DNA from: Methanosarcina siciliae T4/M
Lineage (GTDB): Archaea > Halobacteriota > Methanosarcinia > Methanosarcinales > Methanosarcinaceae
Length of the DNA stretch: 64,000 nt
Reading direction: 5' to 3'
Assembly (NCBI RefSeq): GCF_000970085.1
Contig: NZ_CP009506.1
Coordinates: 1,922,001-1,986,000 of the forward strand
Shown: positions 18,641-27,228 of the stretch, in pieces
How the letters are laid out: each line of letters starts with the position of its first letter
How positions within the stretch are numbered: the stretch's first letter is position 1
Made by a program: the position numbers and the translations under genes
The notes under the pieces: model-generated
Told to the model about the DNA's origin: nothing
Database searches by the model: none
Seen by the model: the letters and a program-made list of their open reading frames with translations, nothing else

Positions 18641-19668
18641 TTTTCTAAATCCTCCGCGTTCTCTGTTGCGGGCTGCTTTCTGTAGCCCTCATTATCCGAG
18701 AGCCGCTCGACGAGGCTGCCAATCCTTTCCGAATACCACCCTCTTTTCACATACTGAGGGTAAACTGGCAGGCGTTCTCTGAGCGGAATGTCCCCGAGCT
18801 TATTCTGCAGATCTTTCACGTCAGGCCATTCGGCTTCGGGGTTGATCCAATCAATAGTAAGAGGAGAGATGCCCCCAAGATCCGTTACTCCCTTTCCGAT
18901 AAGGGTTTTAGGGTTTATGAGATTAGGGGCGACCTGTATTGAGACATCAGAGGGCAGGATCTGCCTGGCAAGAACTACCGCATCCATCATTTCCCCCACG
19001 GTGGGCTCCGGGTAATTTTCCATGGGCGTCCCGGGCTTAGGGGCAAAGTTCTGAATTATTACTTCCTGAATGTGCCCGTACTCCCTGTGCAGGGATGCGA
19101 GGGCTTCGAGAGACTCGATTCTATCCTCCCGGTCCTCCCCTATACCTATGAGGAGGCCGCTTGTATAGGGAATCTGAAGTTTTCCGGCTTCCCGGATTGT
19201 CTCAAGCCTGCATTCCGGAATTTTCCCGAGGCAGTCTTTATGGGCTTCCAGGGTTGCCGTACTCTCGAGCATCAGCCCCATACTCGCATTCAGGGGCTTT
19301 AACGCTTCAAGTTCGGAACGGGTCATGACTCCAGCGTTCGTATGGGGAAGAATTCCCATCTCGACTGCAGTTTCGCAAAGGAATAAGAGATAGTCAAGTG
19401 TCGAGGAAAAGCCGATTTCATCAAGCATCAGGTTGTATCCGGGCACTTCCTCGGCATACTCCCCGAAAGTGAAGAGGGCTTCGGTACACCCTGCCCTTAC
19501 TCCGTTTTTAAGAATTGAGGTTACCTCTGCAGGTTTCATAAGCCGGGCTCCGGGCTGTCCGGGATCCCGCCGAAAACCGCAGTATCCGCAGCGGTTTCTG
19601 CAGATATTGGTTACGGGAATGAAAACGTTTTTTGAGAAAGTTACGAACGGAGCTTTTTCCGGAGTAAT
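18637..19668 (-). CDS. cofG: CofG, FO synthase subunit 1 (non-ATG start)
   Basis: The frame holds the radical SAM cluster motif CRNRCGYC (C23, C27, C30 in the proposed numbering) and the CofG signature GIGEDREDR and PKPGTPMENYPEP. The enzyme completes FO formation using the CofH product. The first ATG in frame (19539) lies behind the cluster motif and cannot be the start. Upstream, the frame closes at a TAA (19693-19695) without any ATG, GTG or TTG. An ATT at 19668 has AGGTG seven bases upstream and is the best start; a frameshift from the GTG at 19678 is the alternative. About 343 residues. Confidence 0.88.
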   Translation of the reverse strand: MTPEKAPFVTFSKNVFIPVTNICRNRCGYCGFRRDPGQPGARLMKPAEVTSILKNGVRAGCTEALFTFGEYAEEVPGYNLMLDEIGFSSTLDYLLFLCETAVEMGILPHTNAGVMTRSELEALKPLNASMGLMLESTATLEAHKDCLGKIPECRLETIREAGKLQIPYTSGLLIGIGEDREDRIESLEALASLHREYGHIQEVIIQNFAPKPGTPMENYPEPTVGEMMDAVVLARQILPSDVSIQVAPNLINPKTLIGKGVTDLGGISPLTIDWINPEAEWPDVKDLQNKLGDIPLRERLPVYPQYVKRGWYSERIGSLVERLSDNEGYRKQPATENAEDLEK

Positions 19669-19710
19669 GGTAAAACACCTGCTGATTCTGCTTTATTGTT
19701 TTTTGACTTT

Positions 19711-20988
19711 TCAGCCCAGGATTTTCTTCACAGCCGAAGAGACGCCAAGGGCTACCCCTTCAACTTCTATTCCTCCCTTTCCTTTGGCCCCGTCTCCTAC
19801 GACATAGAGCCCGGTAAAAGGAGTTTCATTTCCTGGATCCGTACCTGAAGCCGCCCTGTTTACGGGCCATTCGTCGTGGTAGGACTGGATCAGGAGGATT
19901 TCATACTTCTTGCCGGGAAAAACTTCTTTGAGGTCGTCAAGCCCCATCTGAATTTCGGCTTCGAGGTTCTTTACGTTCTCAGGGGCTACATACTGGTGGC
20001 ACATGGTAAGGTGTTTTCCCGGAGGAGCAAGTTTCGGGTCAGCCTGAGTAACTTCATTGATTCCGTTTATCCGCCTGGTATAGGGGGTTAACAGGACCCC
20101 TGAGTGCCCGACCAGAGGCTCGTCTGCAGCAAGGCAGATCTTTATTCCGGCAGACGGCTTAAGGGTCTCAAGCATTTTAAGGTAATCAGAATGCATTTTT
20201 TCAGAGAGGGCTTCCCCGCAGAGCAGAGCGGTTGCAGTATGCCCAAGGTTGCTGATAACGAGATCAGCCTTATGCTCTTTGCCTTCAGCAACAACCCCTG
20301 CAGCATTTCCGTTTTCAACCAGGATTTTTGAGACTTCCTGTCCGGTATGGATTTTTCCCTCATTTGCCCGGATTACGGCTTCAAGAGCATCAATAACCCC
20401 TTTGCAACCTCCAATCGGGATTCCGGGACCTCCGAACCGGTACATGTTTTCTATTATCTCAAAAACCTCTTCTACCGGGACTTCATTGCTTTTCAGGCTT
20501 AGCGCCCAGCCGCAGAAAGAATCGGCAAATTTTACCAGCCATTCGTCATTTACCTGAGCCTTTATCCAGGCCTGAAGCGTAGTTCCTGCAGGACGGTTCT
20601 TTCTTGTGCTCACAATCAAAAGAGCAATTTTCATTCGGTCTTTATAGGAAAGAAGCGAGGGAAAATCACTAAAAGAGATGTCTTTAAAGCCTTTTGCGTA
20701 ATCGGGGTTCCCTTTCTTGAGCGGCACCCGTATGGTGGTCATTTCCGACCGGATGATATGCACATTAGCTCCTATTTCCTCCAGGAGCCTGGCAAGCGGT
20801 CCTCCGGGCCCGCTTGGAAGCATATGGAAAGCTCCGCTTGAGAGCTGGAACCCTTTATAATCGAGATTGGTAAACCTGCCTCCTGTAATAGGAAGCCTTT
20901 CAAAAACTTCAACTTCATGCCCTGTCTTTGCTAGCCTGGCAGCGCTTAAGAGCCCTCCGAGACCTGCCCCTATGATAATCGTTTTCAT
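19711..20988 (-). CDS. Phytoene-desaturase-like FAD oxidoreductase
   Basis: From ATG 20988 the protein has 425 residues and starts with the dinucleotide motif MKTIIIGAGLGGLLSAARLA, followed by a CrtI-type GGRF segment and a C-terminal FAD motif (GLYVVGDGAKGKGGIEVEG). Such enzymes oxidise or reduce isoprenoid or similar lipids. The frame continues upstream to 21120, but that extension is the out-of-frame ferredoxin gene. The ATGA overlap with that ferredoxin suggests that it supplies or takes electrons. The substrate is unknown; isoprenoid lipid is an inference. It stands 42 bp before cofG. Confidence 0.85.
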   Translation of the reverse strand: MKTIIIGAGLGGLLSAARLAKTGHEVEVFERLPITGGRFTNLDYKGFQLSSGAFHMLPSGPGGPLARLLEEIGANVHIIRSEMTTIRVPLKKGNPDYAKGFKDISFSDFPSLLSYKDRMKIALLIVSTRKNRPAGTTLQAWIKAQVNDEWLVKFADSFCGWALSLKSNEVPVEEVFEIIENMYRFGGPGIPIGGCKGVIDALEAVIRANEGKIHTGQEVSKILVENGNAAGVVAEGKEHKADLVISNLGHTATALLCGEALSEKMHSDYLKMLETLKPSAGIKICLAADEPLVGHSGVLLTPYTRRINGINEVTQADPKLAPPGKHLTMCHQYVAPENVKNLEAEIQMGLDDLKEVFPGKKYEILLIQSYHDEWPVNRAASGTDPGNETPFTGLYVVGDGAKGKGGIEVEGVALGVSSAVKKILG

Positions 20989-21146
20989 GCCGGCACCTCG
21001 ATGGCTTTTACAGGACAGTAGGGGACGCACAGCCCGCAATCCACACAGGCATCGGTAGCCCGTGCTCTTCCCCTGACCTCTATTGCTCCTTTTTTGCAAA
21101 AAGAAGCGCATTGGCCGCACCCTACGCAGTTATCGTTTATTTTCAT
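20985..21146 (-). CDS. Small 2[4Fe-4S] ferredoxin paired with the desaturase-like enzyme
   Basis: A 53-residue protein starts at ATG 21146. It carries CVGCGQCASFCKK (C7, C10, C13, C17) and CVDCGLCVPYCP (C34, C37, C40, C44), two full [4Fe-4S] ligand sets. The stop overlaps the next ATG in ATGA. Short length explains why it is easily missed. It probably serves as electron carrier for the flavoprotein. Confidence 0.9.
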   Translation of the reverse strand: MKINDNCVGCGQCASFCKKGAIEVRGRARATDACVDCGLCVPYCPVKAIEVPA

Positions 21147-22380
21147 GCGATCCACCAGCTTTCCTATCGTGAAAAGACTTATTATAATGTGTTGGTTAGT
21201 GTGCCGCTCATGTTATTCTTCTCAGGGCAAAAGGAAAACCTGGCTTTCCTGCGGATAACGCCCTGTTTTTAATATCTAATCAGTAGTATACTATGAATAT
21301 ATCCCCTTTCAGAATACAATACGGCTTAAAAGTAACCGCTCAAAAACACGGAAATCCCCGCTTTTTTCGAACTATTGTGATTGCCGGAAGGCATTTGCAG
21401 ACAGCTACCTGTACATAATAATACTTAAGGGCTCGCACCAAAACATTCCAGATATCCATTACGTCATCATAGATATTCAGGATATAGCTATTCAGCCATC
21501 CTGGCAATCCGACATACCTATTTACCGACATAATAACCATTTAGATTATGGTGGTTGTCCGTATGATGCCCGGAATGTATAATTTGGATGAGAGCAGATG
21601 CCGCTTCTCCCTTAATTACGCAGGAAATTTTCAGCCCTTTCAGTTCCTTAATATTTTCATTTTAAAGGTTGCCTCAGGAGCACCGGATCCCTTCTATTTA
21701 ACATTATTATTCATGCAGTATCCACAGGGTATATTCTGGAAATAAAAATAATTAACGGTTATATATAATTCCTTTCCATGCCAGAGGAAAACTCCGGACC
21801 TGCAGATGAATAATTATCAGGAATTTTCAGCTGTTCAAAAATAATAACATATTTATGGTGTATATATAATTTCGCGATCGGGTCAGGGCTTTTCCTCTAT
21901 ATTATATTAACATACGCATATTTTAAAAAGAGATTTTTAATTATTTAGACTTAATATTTATATAATATTAATTATCTAGCAAATAGCTATAAATAACCCC
22001 TGATTCATTTGCAGAACTAGCATAGCTACTTCGAATCATAACTATTAATTATACTACTTTCACGGCAATTGAATCCATGTTGCCGGAAGAAAGGGTCTCC
22101 CCTGACATTCGGCAGTTTATTACATAACTCCGGGCAACGAAAAAGGAAATTTATCGGAGCTCGGCACTAAATAGTCCGTATTCGGAAAAGCCTTTCTGTC
22201 GGAAGAAAGAAGGCCCGGATCCGGGCATTCCTTGCAGGACCTGTGTTCGGACCACAGTGGTTTTTCGAAACAACCGGGAGTCCGGATACGGTTTTTTTTG
22301 TCCTTTTATCTTTAAAAACAAAAAAATCAAGATCATGCGACGCTGCAATTTCAGATTGCTGCACTTTGATAGGTGATACG
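21147..22380. promoter_or_regulatory. 1.2-kb region upstream of fpo: promoters and leader structures
   Basis: No credible gene is seen. TATA-like elements are GGTTATATATAATTCC (about 21759), GTGTATATATAATTTC (about 21859) and TATTTATATAATATTA (about 21955). Closer to fpoA stands a perfect 14-bp palindrome GCCCGGATCCGGGC (22213-22226) and, further down, a GC-rich segment ending in T8 (22292-22299), which could be an attenuator. The spacing means that the fpo transcript may have a leader of several hundred bases if the distal TATA boxes are used. Confidence 0.45.
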
Positions 22381-22755
22381 ATGTCTGGAATAATTGATAG
22401 CTATATACCGGTTGCGATATTTCTTGCCGTGGGACTGATTATGCCGCCCATGACAATGTTCATGGTAAAGCAACTGAGTCCGAGGAGCAAAGCAGCCAGC
22501 AAATACACGACATACGAATCGGGTTCCATTCCTACGGGAACTGCCAGAATCCAGTTCAATGTCGAGTATTATCTTTATGCGATTGCTTTTGTGCTCTTTG
22601 ATATTGAGGTGCTTTTCCTTTACCCGTGGGCTACCGTCTATAAGGGGCATGGGATTACCTCAATTGCAGTAGTTGAGATGTTACTATTTATCTTCATACT
22701 GCTCTTCGGATACGTGTATCTCTGGAAGAAGGAGGCCCTTACATGGGTGAAGTGA
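22381..22755 (+). CDS. fpoA: F420H2 dehydrogenase subunit FpoA
   Basis: The 124-residue product is the NuoA/ND3 counterpart with three membrane helices and the conserved loop between helices 1 and 2 (KYTTYESGSIPTG) plus FNVEYYLYAIAFVLFDIEV in helix 2. It belongs to the membrane arm of Fpo, which oxidises F420H2, reduces methanophenazine and moves protons outward. ATG 22381 is chosen because AGGTGAT precedes it; an in-frame ATG at 22243 would add an unrelated 46-residue stretch. It overlaps fpoB by 13 bp and opens the operon. Confidence 0.95.
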   Translation: MSGIIDSYIPVAIFLAVGLIMPPMTMFMVKQLSPRSKAASKYTTYESGSIPTGTARIQFNVEYYLYAIAFVLFDIEVLFLYPWATVYKGHGITSIAVVEMLLFIFILLFGYVYLWKKEALTWVK

Positions 22756-23297
22756 AGGAGACAAAAACGACTAACACAACAGGAACTCCGGAAGAAGAAA
22801 TTCCCGGCGTTATCACAACAACCACCAATGCGATCAGCGACTTTCTCAAGAAGACCAAGGCTCAGGACCTGATCAACTGGGGCCGGAAAAACTCGCTCTG
22901 GTTCATGACCCAGCCAATGGGCTGCTGCGGTGTGGAAATGATCGCTACCGGCTGTGCCCACTATGATACTGACCGCTTCGGGATCATTCCCAGAAACTCC
23001 CCGAGGCATGCGGATGTCATGATCATCAGTGGTTATGTGACAAAAAAATACCTGCCTGCCTTAAAGAGGCTCTGGGAACAGATGCCGGCTCCCAAATGGG
23101 TTCTCGCTATGGGGGACTGTTCGATCAGCGGCGGCCCCTTCTATGAGTCTTACAGCACGGTGCAGAATATCGATGAACTCTTTCCTATCGATGTCTTCAT
23201 TCCCGGCTGCCCGCCCAGACCCGAAGCCCTTATTCAGGGATTTGTGGAGCTGCAGGAAAAGATTAAAGCTAAAAAAGACCGGGGCACGGAATACTGA
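22743..23297 (+). CDS. fpoB: F420H2 dehydrogenase subunit FpoB
   Basis: The product has 184 residues and is the NuoB counterpart. Ligands for the terminal [4Fe-4S] cluster N2 are visible as C61-C62 (MGCCGVE), C126 (GDCSISGG) and C156 (PGCPPRPE). This cluster passes electrons to methanophenazine at the interface with FpoD. The first 35 residues are Thr-rich and variable. It overlaps fpoA and precedes fpoC by 29 bp. Confidence 0.97.
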   Translation: MGEVKETKTTNTTGTPEEEIPGVITTTTNAISDFLKKTKAQDLINWGRKNSLWFMTQPMGCCGVEMIATGCAHYDTDRFGIIPRNSPRHADVMIISGYVTKKYLPALKRLWEQMPAPKWVLAMGDCSISGGPFYESYSTVQNIDELFPIDVFIPGCPPRPEALIQGFVELQEKIKAKKDRGTEY

Positions 23298-23326
23298 GAA
23301 ATTTCAGGTTTATTTGAGGGAAAAGA

Positions 23327-23803
23327 ATGGATGCCAGAACAATTATCGAATCATTAACCGGGAAATTTCCTGAGGCAATTTCCGAAGCCGAGATCGAGTC
23401 CCCTATCCGTATCCGGGCATATGTGGATAAGGAGAAAGCAAAAGAGGTCTGCCAGTACCTTAAGGACTCCCTTCAGTTCGACCACCTCTGTTCCGTTTGC
23501 GGAGTGGACTATCCCCGGAGGAACGAGCAGGAAGCAGTGTATCATATAGCTTCGTATGACCATCCCGTTGTCCTGATGCTCAAAGCAAAGCTGTCCAGGG
23601 ATTCCCCTGAAATCGAGTCCATCGTACCGGTATACTGGAATGCGAACTGGTATGAGAGAGAAACCTACGAACTCTTCGGGATCTTCTTTAAAAACCACCC
23701 GAATCTGAAGGCCCTTGTGCTCCCCGAAGATATGCTGGGAGAGTGGCCTCTCCGGAAAGACTACGAAGGTTTCCCGAACAGGACAGCAAGAAACCTTGTG
23801 TGA
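23327..23803 (+). CDS. fpoC: F420H2 dehydrogenase subunit FpoC
   Basis: The product has 158 residues and is the NuoC (30-kDa) counterpart: HLCSVCGVDYP in the centre and the diagnostic WYERETYELFGIFFKNHPNL near residue 110, followed by LPLRKDYEGFP-like LRKDYEGFP at the end. It is a peripheral-arm subunit that stabilises FpoD and FpoB. Ten bases separate it from fpoD. Confidence 0.96.
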   Translation: MDARTIIESLTGKFPEAISEAEIESPIRIRAYVDKEKAKEVCQYLKDSLQFDHLCSVCGVDYPRRNEQEAVYHIASYDHPVVLMLKAKLSRDSPEIESIVPVYWNANWYERETYELFGIFFKNHPNLKALVLPEDMLGEWPLRKDYEGFPNRTARNLV

Positions 23804-23813
23804 GGGGTGAAAA

Positions 23814-24938
23814 ATGGAAGAAATGCTTGAACCAAATGAAATGATCGTACACCTGGGCCCACAGCATCCCATGCAGCCCGGACCATTCAGGTTAAACCTG
23901 AGGTTGAAAGGGGAAACCGTAATGGATGCTGAAGTGGAACTGGGTTTCATCCACAAGGGAATTGAAAAAATCCTGGAGAATAAAACCTACCTCCAGGGAA
24001 TAACGATAGTGGACAGGATCTGTTACCTTGTAGCCCTTACAAACGAAGAATGTTTTGTGGGCTGCACTGAAAAGCTGCTGGGCATCGAACCCCCGGAGAG
24101 GGCACAGTATATAAGGGTCATTTTAGAAGAACTCTCCAGGATACAGAGCCACCTGCTCGGCATGGGAGAGTTCGGGGAGTTCATAGGCTTCGTTTCCATG
24201 TTCATGTATACCATCAAGGAAAGAGAAGATGTCCTCACCCTGATTGACATGGTCACAGGAGCAAGGGTCACCCACAGCTACCTGAAATTCGGAGGGGTCC
24301 GCGACGACCTGCCCGAAGGCTTCAAGGAAAAAGCCCTTCCTGTCCTGAACAATCTCAAGAAAGTCATTTCCGACTACGAAGAATTGTTCAATTCGGACAG
24401 GATTTACAGGGAAAGAACCATAGGAGTCGGTGTCTTGACCGCAGATGTCGCAAAGAGCCTCGGGGTTTCGGGCCCTGCGCTGCGGGCAACGGGTGTCCCC
24501 TTCGATATCCGGAAGAACGAACCATACCTTGTGTATAAGGACCTCGACTTCAAGGTCTGCACGGAAACTGCAGGCGATTGTTTTGCAAGAGTGCAGGTCA
24601 GGCTCAACGAGATGCGGGAGAGCATTTATATCCTTGAGCAGTGCCTTGACCGGATCCCGAACGGCCCCCTCTTCCCTGAAGGCACCCCCTACGGCAGAAG
24701 GACTCCTGTAATGAGAGTGCCTGCCGGAGAAGTCTTCCACAGGGTCGAAGACCCGAGAGGTGAAATGGGCATGTACATGATCTCCGACGGCAGCGACAAA
24801 CCGTACAGGGTAAAAGTCAGAGGCCCCTACTTCCCGACTCTGCAGGCTCTGCCTCCTCTGATCAAAGGTACGACAGTTGCGGACGTTGCAGCGATTTCAG
24901 GCAGCATGGACGGCTGTACCAGTGAAGCGGACAGGTGA
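23814..24938 (+). CDS. fpoD: F420H2 dehydrogenase subunit FpoD
   Basis: The product has 374 residues and is the NuoD (49-kDa) counterpart. It begins with the conserved HLGPQHPMQPGPFRL loop that lines the quinone site in complex I and here should bind methanophenazine, followed by ELGFIHKGIEK and, at the C-terminus, the SMDGCTSEADR version of the SxDxxxGExDR end. It sits at the junction of peripheral and membrane arms. GGGGTGA precedes the ATG. Confidence 0.97.
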   Translation: MEEMLEPNEMIVHLGPQHPMQPGPFRLNLRLKGETVMDAEVELGFIHKGIEKILENKTYLQGITIVDRICYLVALTNEECFVGCTEKLLGIEPPERAQYIRVILEELSRIQSHLLGMGEFGEFIGFVSMFMYTIKEREDVLTLIDMVTGARVTHSYLKFGGVRDDLPEGFKEKALPVLNNLKKVISDYEELFNSDRIYRERTIGVGVLTADVAKSLGVSGPALRATGVPFDIRKNEPYLVYKDLDFKVCTETAGDCFARVQVRLNEMRESIYILEQCLDRIPNGPLFPEGTPYGRRTPVMRVPAGEVFHRVEDPRGEMGMYMISDGSDKPYRVKVRGPYFPTLQALPPLIKGTTVADVAAISGSMDGCTSEADR

Positions 24939-24943
24939 ATATC

Positions 24944-25981
24944 ATGATAGAAATTCCTGAATTCATAATTCCCTTAATCCCCTGGATCCGCGGGGTTGTG
25001 GGCCTGGTTCTTGTGGGAGCCATCTTCCTTGGAGCAATGGGGGCTGTCTGGCTTGAGCGTAAACTCTCGGCCGACATCCAGTTCAGATACGGACCTTCAA
25101 GGGTAGGAAAGTTCGGGCTGCTGCAGCTGGTAGCCGATGCAATCAAGCTCTTTACCAAAGAGGACGTGAGACCGAGAAATGCCGACCGTCTTCTCTTTGA
25201 TAATGCTCCTATTTTCATGATGAGCTCGGTTTTCCTGATGCTTGTCGCAATCCCTGTGGGTGCGGTTTTCATTAACGGTGTCCAGTACCCCCTTGCTGTA
25301 ACCGAGATGGATGTCAGTGTTCTTTATATTGAAGCAGTTTCTGCGATTTCCATTTTCGGAATTTTCATGATTGCTTACGGTTCTAATAACAAGTATTCCC
25401 TGCTCGGAGCTTTCAGGAACTTCGCCCGCATGGTCGGGTATGAAGTGCCCCTCGGAATCACTGTTGTCAGTGTTGCTATAATGACAGGTTCCCTGAACAT
25501 CGTGGAAATTGCCAGCGCTCAGGGACTACACTGGAACATCTTCCTGCAGCCGATCGGATTCATTGTTTTCTTTATTGCCCTTATGGCTGATATGGGACGG
25601 CTCCCCTTCGACCAGAACGAGTCTGAAGAAGAACTGGTTGCAGGCTGGATTACCGAATACACCGGAATGCGTTTCGGTCTCGGTTTCTTTGCCGAGTATA
25701 TCCACATGATCCTTGGTTCCTTCCTTGTTGCACTCCTTTTCCTCGGAGGCTGGAACGTGCCGGCTTTTGTTGCAAACAACCCGGTGCTCGGTCTGATTGC
25801 CCCCACAGGTTTCTTCCTGCTTAAAACCGTACTTGTGCTGATGACTATCATCGGAATGAGGTGGGCTGTCCCGAGATTCAGGATCGACCAGGTAGTGGAC
25901 CTGAGCTGGAAGAAACTCCTGCCCCTGTCCCTTTTGAACCTCGTCTGGGCTGTGGGTCTTGGACTTTATCTGGGGGCTTAA
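24944..25981 (+). CDS. fpoH: F420H2 dehydrogenase subunit FpoH
   Basis: The product has 345 residues and eight membrane helices, counterpart of NuoH/ND1. Conserved features are WLERKLSADIQFRYGPSRVG after helix 1 and DMGRLPFDQNESEEELVAGW between helices, both part of the quinone channel in complex I. ATG 24944 is preferred since AGGTGA stands five bases upstream; a GTG at 24935 inside the fpoD stop is possible. Three bases separate it from fpoI. Confidence 0.96.
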   Translation: MIEIPEFIIPLIPWIRGVVGLVLVGAIFLGAMGAVWLERKLSADIQFRYGPSRVGKFGLLQLVADAIKLFTKEDVRPRNADRLLFDNAPIFMMSSVFLMLVAIPVGAVFINGVQYPLAVTEMDVSVLYIEAVSAISIFGIFMIAYGSNNKYSLLGAFRNFARMVGYEVPLGITVVSVAIMTGSLNIVEIASAQGLHWNIFLQPIGFIVFFIALMADMGRLPFDQNESEEELVAGWITEYTGMRFGLGFFAEYIHMILGSFLVALLFLGGWNVPAFVANNPVLGLIAPTGFFLLKTVLVLMTIIGMRWAVPRFRIDQVVDLSWKKLLPLSLLNLVWAVGLGLYLGA

Positions 25982-25984
25982 GAT

Positions 25985-26395
25985 ATGGTTCTTAAAAATA
26001 TCAAATATGCAATAAAAAACATCCCTAAAAAACGCGTAACCAGGCTGTGTCCGGAAGTGGAAAGCCCGCTATCCGATAGGTTCAGAGGGCTTCAGATCCT
26101 CGACAAAGGCAAATGCATAGGCTGTGGGATCTGTGCCAATACCTGCCCTAACAATGCGATCAAGATCGTAAAAGCCCCGATTGAACCGGGCAGCAGCAAA
26201 CAGCGCTGGTTTCCTGAAATCGATGTAGGCCACTGCCTCTTCTGCGGGCTCTGCATTGACCAGTGCCCCAAAGGTGCTCTTTCCAGTGGGAAAGAATATA
26301 CCAAAGGTATGGTAAAATGGGCTCACAAAGATCTGCTCATGACCCCTGAAAAACTCGCAAGGGAAGTTGATATCAAGGAGGGTGATGAGAAATGA
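25985..26395 (+). CDS. fpoI: F420H2 dehydrogenase subunit FpoI
   Basis: The product has 136 residues and is the NuoI (TYKY) counterpart. Two [4Fe-4S] ligand sets are visible: C44, C47, C50, C54 (CIGCGICANTCP) and C84, C87, C90, C94 (CLFCGLCIDQCP). It relays electrons from the F420H2-oxidising subunit FpoF, which is not in this window, to FpoB. It overlaps fpoJ by 4 bp. Confidence 0.97.
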   Translation: MVLKNIKYAIKNIPKKRVTRLCPEVESPLSDRFRGLQILDKGKCIGCGICANTCPNNAIKIVKAPIEPGSSKQRWFPEIDVGHCLFCGLCIDQCPKGALSSGKEYTKGMVKWAHKDLLMTPEKLAREVDIKEGDEK

Positions 26396-26682
26396 TCGGA
26401 CTTGAAACGGTTGGAGCAGCTCTGGAAATGGCTGTCTTCGGACTCCTTGCACTTGTCACGGTCTTCTTTGCAATTTTTGTGGTTATTGCAAAAGATGTCG
26501 TTAGAGCCGGGCTTGCCCTGATTATGTGCATGTTCGGTGTTGCAGTACTTTACATTCTCTTAAACGCTCAGTTCCTTGGAATAATTCAGGTGCTGGTCTA
26601 TATAGGAGCAATCGGAGTGCTGATCCTCTTTGCGGTTATGCTTACAAAACGCGAACTCGGAGGTGGGTCTCGTGCGAATTAA
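26392..26682 (+). CDS. fpoJ: F420H2 dehydrogenase subunit FpoJ, N-terminal half
   Basis: The 96-residue product has three membrane helices and the NuoJ/ND6 signature VLVYIGAIGVLILFAVML, the segment around the pi-bulge in complex I helix 3. It stops where bacterial NuoJ would continue with two further helices; those are encoded by the next gene. The split is known for Methanosarcina fpo operons. Confidence 0.93.
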   Translation: MIGLETVGAALEMAVFGLLALVTVFFAIFVVIAKDVVRAGLALIMCMFGVAVLYILLNAQFLGIIQVLVYIGAIGVLILFAVMLTKRELGGGSRAN

Positions 26683-26923
26683 CCGGCCCCTGGCTCTCCT
26701 CGTCTCTCTGCTTTTTGTCGCGGTCATAGTAACAGGCGCTTTCGGGACTTCCTGGCATACGGTTTCGGAACTTCCTGAGAACCCGGCTGACCCGAGTAAT
26801 ATCCAGGGCATAGGCATGTTGATCTTTACCCAGTACGTGGTGCCTTTTGAGGTCCTGTCAATTGTCCTGCTCGCATCCCTGATAGGGGCAATCTACATGG
26901 CAAAAGGGGAGGGCAACAGATGA
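26672..26923 (+). CDS. fpoJ: F420H2 dehydrogenase subunit FpoJ, C-terminal half
   Basis: From a GTG at 26672 the product has 83 residues with two membrane helices, the second (EVLSIVLLASLIGAIYMAK) matching the last helix of NuoJ. GGAGGTGGG stands eight bases before the GTG, which is why it was preferred to an ATG at 26630 lying inside the preceding gene in another frame. It overlaps the first half by 11 bp and fpoK by 4 bp. Confidence 0.9.
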   Translation: MRINRPLALLVSLLFVAVIVTGAFGTSWHTVSELPENPADPSNIQGIGMLIFTQYVVPFEVLSIVLLASLIGAIYMAKGEGNR

Positions 26924-27228
26924 CCGCTATTCCGTTAACATTTTATCTTGGGCTTGCAGCCCTGCTCTTTTCAATAGGGCTTTACGGCGTGATGACCCAT
27001 AAAAGCGGGATCAGGATGATCATGTGTATCGAACTCATGCTGAACTCCGCAAACCTGAACCTTGTAGCATTCTCAAGCTATACGGACACCCTGAACGGGC
27101 AGGTCTTTGCCATATTTTCAATTGCCCTTGCAGCCGCTGAAGCAGCCGTAGGGTTTGCGATTTTCATGGCAATCTACAGGATGCACGATAAAATTAACCT
27201 TAACGAGCTTAACATTTTGAGGTGGTAA
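26920..27228 (+). CDS. fpoK: F420H2 dehydrogenase subunit FpoK
   Basis: The product has 102 residues and three membrane helices, counterpart of NuoK/ND4L. It keeps the two membrane Glu residues of the proton path: one in MIMCIELMLNSANLNLVAF and one in ALAAAEAAVGFAIF. The ATG overlaps the previous stop (ATGA), and the 3' end overlaps the fpoL start by 7 bp. Confidence 0.96.
   Translation: MTAIPLTFYLGLAALLFSIGLYGVMTHKSGIRMIMCIELMLNSANLNLVAFSSYTDTLNGQVFAIFSIALAAAEAAVGFAIFMAIYRMHDKINLNELNILRW

Noticed and set aside
20989..21120. N-terminal extension of the desaturase-like enzyme
   Set aside because: This DNA codes for the ferredoxin in another frame, with two complete Cys motifs.
22243..22380. 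46-residue N-terminal extension of fpoA
   Set aside because: It is not found in the NuoA family, and the ATG at 22381 has an ideal ribosome site.
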